From Candidatus Hydrogenedens terephthalaticus JGI OTU-1 (GTDB lineage Bacteria; Hydrogenedentota; Hydrogenedentia; Hydrogenedentales; Hydrogenedentaceae), in contig AWNW01000050.1 of the NCBI GenBank assembly GCA_000493945.1, positions 4,206 through 20,390 of the forward strand: a DNA stretch of 16,185 nucleotides, given 5' to 3'. Below, piece by piece: positions 14,929 to 16,185 of this stretch. The notes below the pieces were generated by a model that was given only the letters and a program-made list of their open reading frames with translations, ran no database searches and had not been told where the DNA came from. The translations under genes and the position numbers were made by a program. Each line of letters opens with the position of its first letter. The stretch's first letter is position 1.

Positions 14929-15275
14929 GTATCGTTCTCTATTACAGAATCATCCTCTATCCGCAAACTGCCGGAGCTTTGGCTTCGGGGTTTTATATCT
15001 ACACCGGGGATGGGTATCACGGCACCGGCTTCTAATAGTGCTTCGTAAACAGCTCGGCTAACGCGTTCTCCACTGGTAACTACATATACCGCACCATTCA
15101 CCATTACGGCGAACTGCCGAACAATCTTATTTCCCCGCGGGACATCGGTTCCTTTTAACATCATCTCGCGTTCAATCAAAAAGGTCTCGTTCTCTGTTAC
15201 AGATTGAGATTCCTTTAACTCCTGATTTCGTAATAATTGTGTAAGCCAGGTAGGCCGTTTCTTCCGAAACAGCAT
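14925..15275 (-). CDS. Small unrecognised protein coupled to the glycosyltransferase
   Basis: I do not recognise this 116-residue protein. It begins with a basic segment (RKKRPTW), has a charged middle, then a compact region at about 50-95 with strands FAVMVNGAVYVVTSG and a helix SRAVYEALLEAG leading to IPIPGVDIKPR, and ends in a Ser/Asp-rich tail. There is no signal peptide, membrane segment or Cys cluster. The start is supported by an AAGGAG about ten bases upstream. Its stop overlaps the glycosyltransferase start, and a promoter lies just upstream, so the pair forms a two-gene unit, which suggests a partner or regulator of the transferase. That is inference from position only. Confidence 0.7.
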   Translation of the reverse strand: MLFRKKRPTWLTQLLRNQELKESQSVTENETFLIEREMMLKGTDVPRGNKIVRQFAVMVNGAVYVVTSGERVSRAVYEALLEAGAVIPIPGVDIKPRSQSSGSLRIEDDSVIENDT

Positions 15276-15307
15276 AAAACAATATCTCCTTGTTCGTTTT
15301 TTTATAT

Positions 15308-15336
15308 ATTATACATCAAAGGTTTTCTTTTATCAC
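15308..15336 (-). promoter_or_regulatory. Likely promoter for the small protein-glycosyltransferase pair
   Basis: On the minus strand GTGATA (15336-15331, four of six to consensus), a 17-base spacer and an exact TATAAT (15313-15308) lie in the 69-base gap after the HEAT-repeat gene. Transcription would begin near 15301, about 26 bases before the start codon, with the Shine-Dalgarno in between. Confidence 0.5.
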
Positions 15337-15344
15337 TTTTTTAT

Positions 15345-16185
15345 CTAATTGGAAGGTGTTTGTGGCAAGGAATTACTCTGTAAACGAGCATTAACTGCAT
15401 CCAAAGCACTTTGAACTAATTCCTTGATGCTATTTTCAACTTCCGTATCCAATATATTTTTAAGTGTGTCTACATCCTCTTTTTCCTTACCATAACGACC
15501 CAACTGCATTATGGCTTCCCGCCGAACAGTCAGCGTTAACTGCTCATCTTTTGCAGATTCACGGAAGAGAGGCAGAAAGGAAGGTATTTCCGATGTGGGA
15601 ATGGATAAAAGAATATGTTCCCGTTTATCGGGGCTATCCTTTGCATTATCCCAGAGAGATTGAATCTGCTGGATACCTTCGGGTTCTCCTCGTTTTGCTA
15701 ATGCCGTTAAAATTTCGAATTGGACGCGCGGTTCCGGGTCATTAATATACTTCTTCAAATGGCTTGTAACTTCAGGTGTTTGAATTAAACTCAAAAGCGA
15801 TATGGCACATACCCGCGTGTTAACTTCCTTATCGGGCTCTATTAATGGAAGCAATTTCTTCGCCCAGTCTTCTTTCAAGTATGGCGTCAAAGCCATCACA
15901 GCCAGATATTTTGCTAAAGGCTTTTCCTGCTGATTTTCGAGAACACTAAAAATTTTATTTATCCCATCTTCTCCATACAAAGAAATTATCTGGGAAGACA
16001 AATCTAAAGTTGTCTGATAATCTATATTTTCTCTTCTTAATGTTGTTTGCGTATACCATGCTTGATAAAGGTCGTTAAGAGAAGGTTTTGAAGCCTGCTC
16101 TGTTTGTTTTTCTTTCGGGCTACAAGCGAAAAAAGTTGTAGTTAGTAAAACAAGAATAAGCAAACAAGAATAGAACCCTAAAAAA
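15345..16185 (-). CDS. HEAT-repeat lipoprotein (5' end cut by the window)
   Basis: The frame is open to the right edge of the window. A TTG at 16163-16161 is the only possible start inside, but upstream codons continue a hydrophobic signal (FLGFYSC, then LLILVLLTTTFFAC), so the true start is probably just outside. The signal ends in FFAC followed by Ser-Pro-Lys, a lipobox-like site that would make this a lipid-anchored protein with an acidic and polar linker. From about residue 75 (counting from the TTG) the chain is a series of helical pairs of the HEAT/PBS type (for example LAVMALTPYL, VCAISLLSLIQ, VQFEILTALAKRGE, RREAIMQLGRYG), with loss-of-Asp spacing like that in scaffold proteins, and a Pro/Ser-rich tail. 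It is likely a periplasmic or outer-membrane protein-binding scaffold. Partner unknown. It precedes the small protein and glycosyltransferase genes on the same strand. Confidence 0.75.
   Translation of the reverse strand, partial: FLGFYSCLLILVLLTTTFFACSPKEKQTEQASKPSLNDLYQAWYTQTTLRRENIDYQTTLDLSSQIISLYGEDGINKIFSVLENQQEKPLAKYLAVMALTPYLKEDWAKKLLPLIEPDKEVNTRVCAISLLSLIQTPEVTSHLKKYINDPEPRVQFEILTALAKRGEPEGIQQIQSLWDNAKDSPDKREHILLSIPTSEIPSFLPLFRESAKDEQLTLTVRREAIMQLGRYGKEKEDVDTLKNILDTEVENSIKELVQSALDAVNARLQSNSLPQTPSN

Noticed and set aside
14639..15061. A 140-codon plus-strand open frame antisense to the glycosyltransferase and the small gene
   Set aside because: It spans the boundary of two well-supported minus-strand genes, has no ribosome site and its composition mirrors the antisense of coding DNA.

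Overview
The window is a stretch of AT-rich bacterial chromosome (GC in the upper 30s percent by eye). Shine-Dalgarno sites are of the AAGGAG type, promoters are sigma70-like with 17-bp spacers, and the standard code is used. A Tat-targeted Gfo/Idh/MocA oxidoreductase, a lipoprotein with HEAT repeats, a probable outer-membrane beta-barrel protein and menaquinone genes point to a Gram-negative, menaquinone-using bacterium. The style of gene content (Tat-secreted Gfo/Idh oxidoreductase, ROK kinase beside a secreted nucleoside hydrolase, xylose-isomerase-like TIM barrel, pentapeptide repeats) recalls PVC-group or Hydrogenedentota-type uncultured bacteria. That placement is inference only. No tRNA, rRNA, CRISPR array, transposase or integrase was seen.

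Layout. (1) 1-2812, plus strand: the end of a ROK-family sugar kinase, a secreted nucleoside hydrolase, and a long coiled-coil protein ending in a MshEN-type (type II secretion ATPase N-terminal) domain. The last gene begins by an ATGA overlap but is broken into two frames at a run of ten A. (2) 2902-4146, minus: a Tat-exported Gfo/Idh/MocA oxidoreductase, convergent with the first group. (3) 4392-5324, plus: an unrecognised secreted or outer-membrane protein. (4) 5588-7611, plus: a two-gene operon behind a near-consensus promoter, made of a winged-helix regulator with a degenerate nucleotidyltransferase-like tail and a protein that looks like the N-terminal and helical parts of a type IIG (Eco57I-like) restriction enzyme without the methyltransferase. 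(5) 10578-7777, minus: menB-menA-menC of menaquinone synthesis. (6) 10851-11730, plus: a pentapeptide-repeat protein whose last repeats lie in another frame after a run of seven A, closed by a strong bidirectional terminator. (7) 12771-11794, minus: a xylose-isomerase-like TIM barrel that appears to have lost several metal ligands, behind a perfect-consensus promoter. (8) 16185-13025, minus: a HEAT-repeat lipoprotein (cut by the window edge), a small unknown protein, a glycosyltransferase 2 with TPRs, and a YbjN-like protein.

No intergenic gap exceeds 300 bases. The larger ones (4147-4391, 5325-5587, 10579-10850, 12772-13024, 13598-13821) are very AT-rich and hold promoters or nothing I can identify. 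Most of the window is ordinary housekeeping or accessory metabolism. The points that merit attention are the two poly-A frame breaks, the coiled-coil/MshEN protein, the regulator plus restriction-like pair, and the TIM barrel with a depleted metal site.
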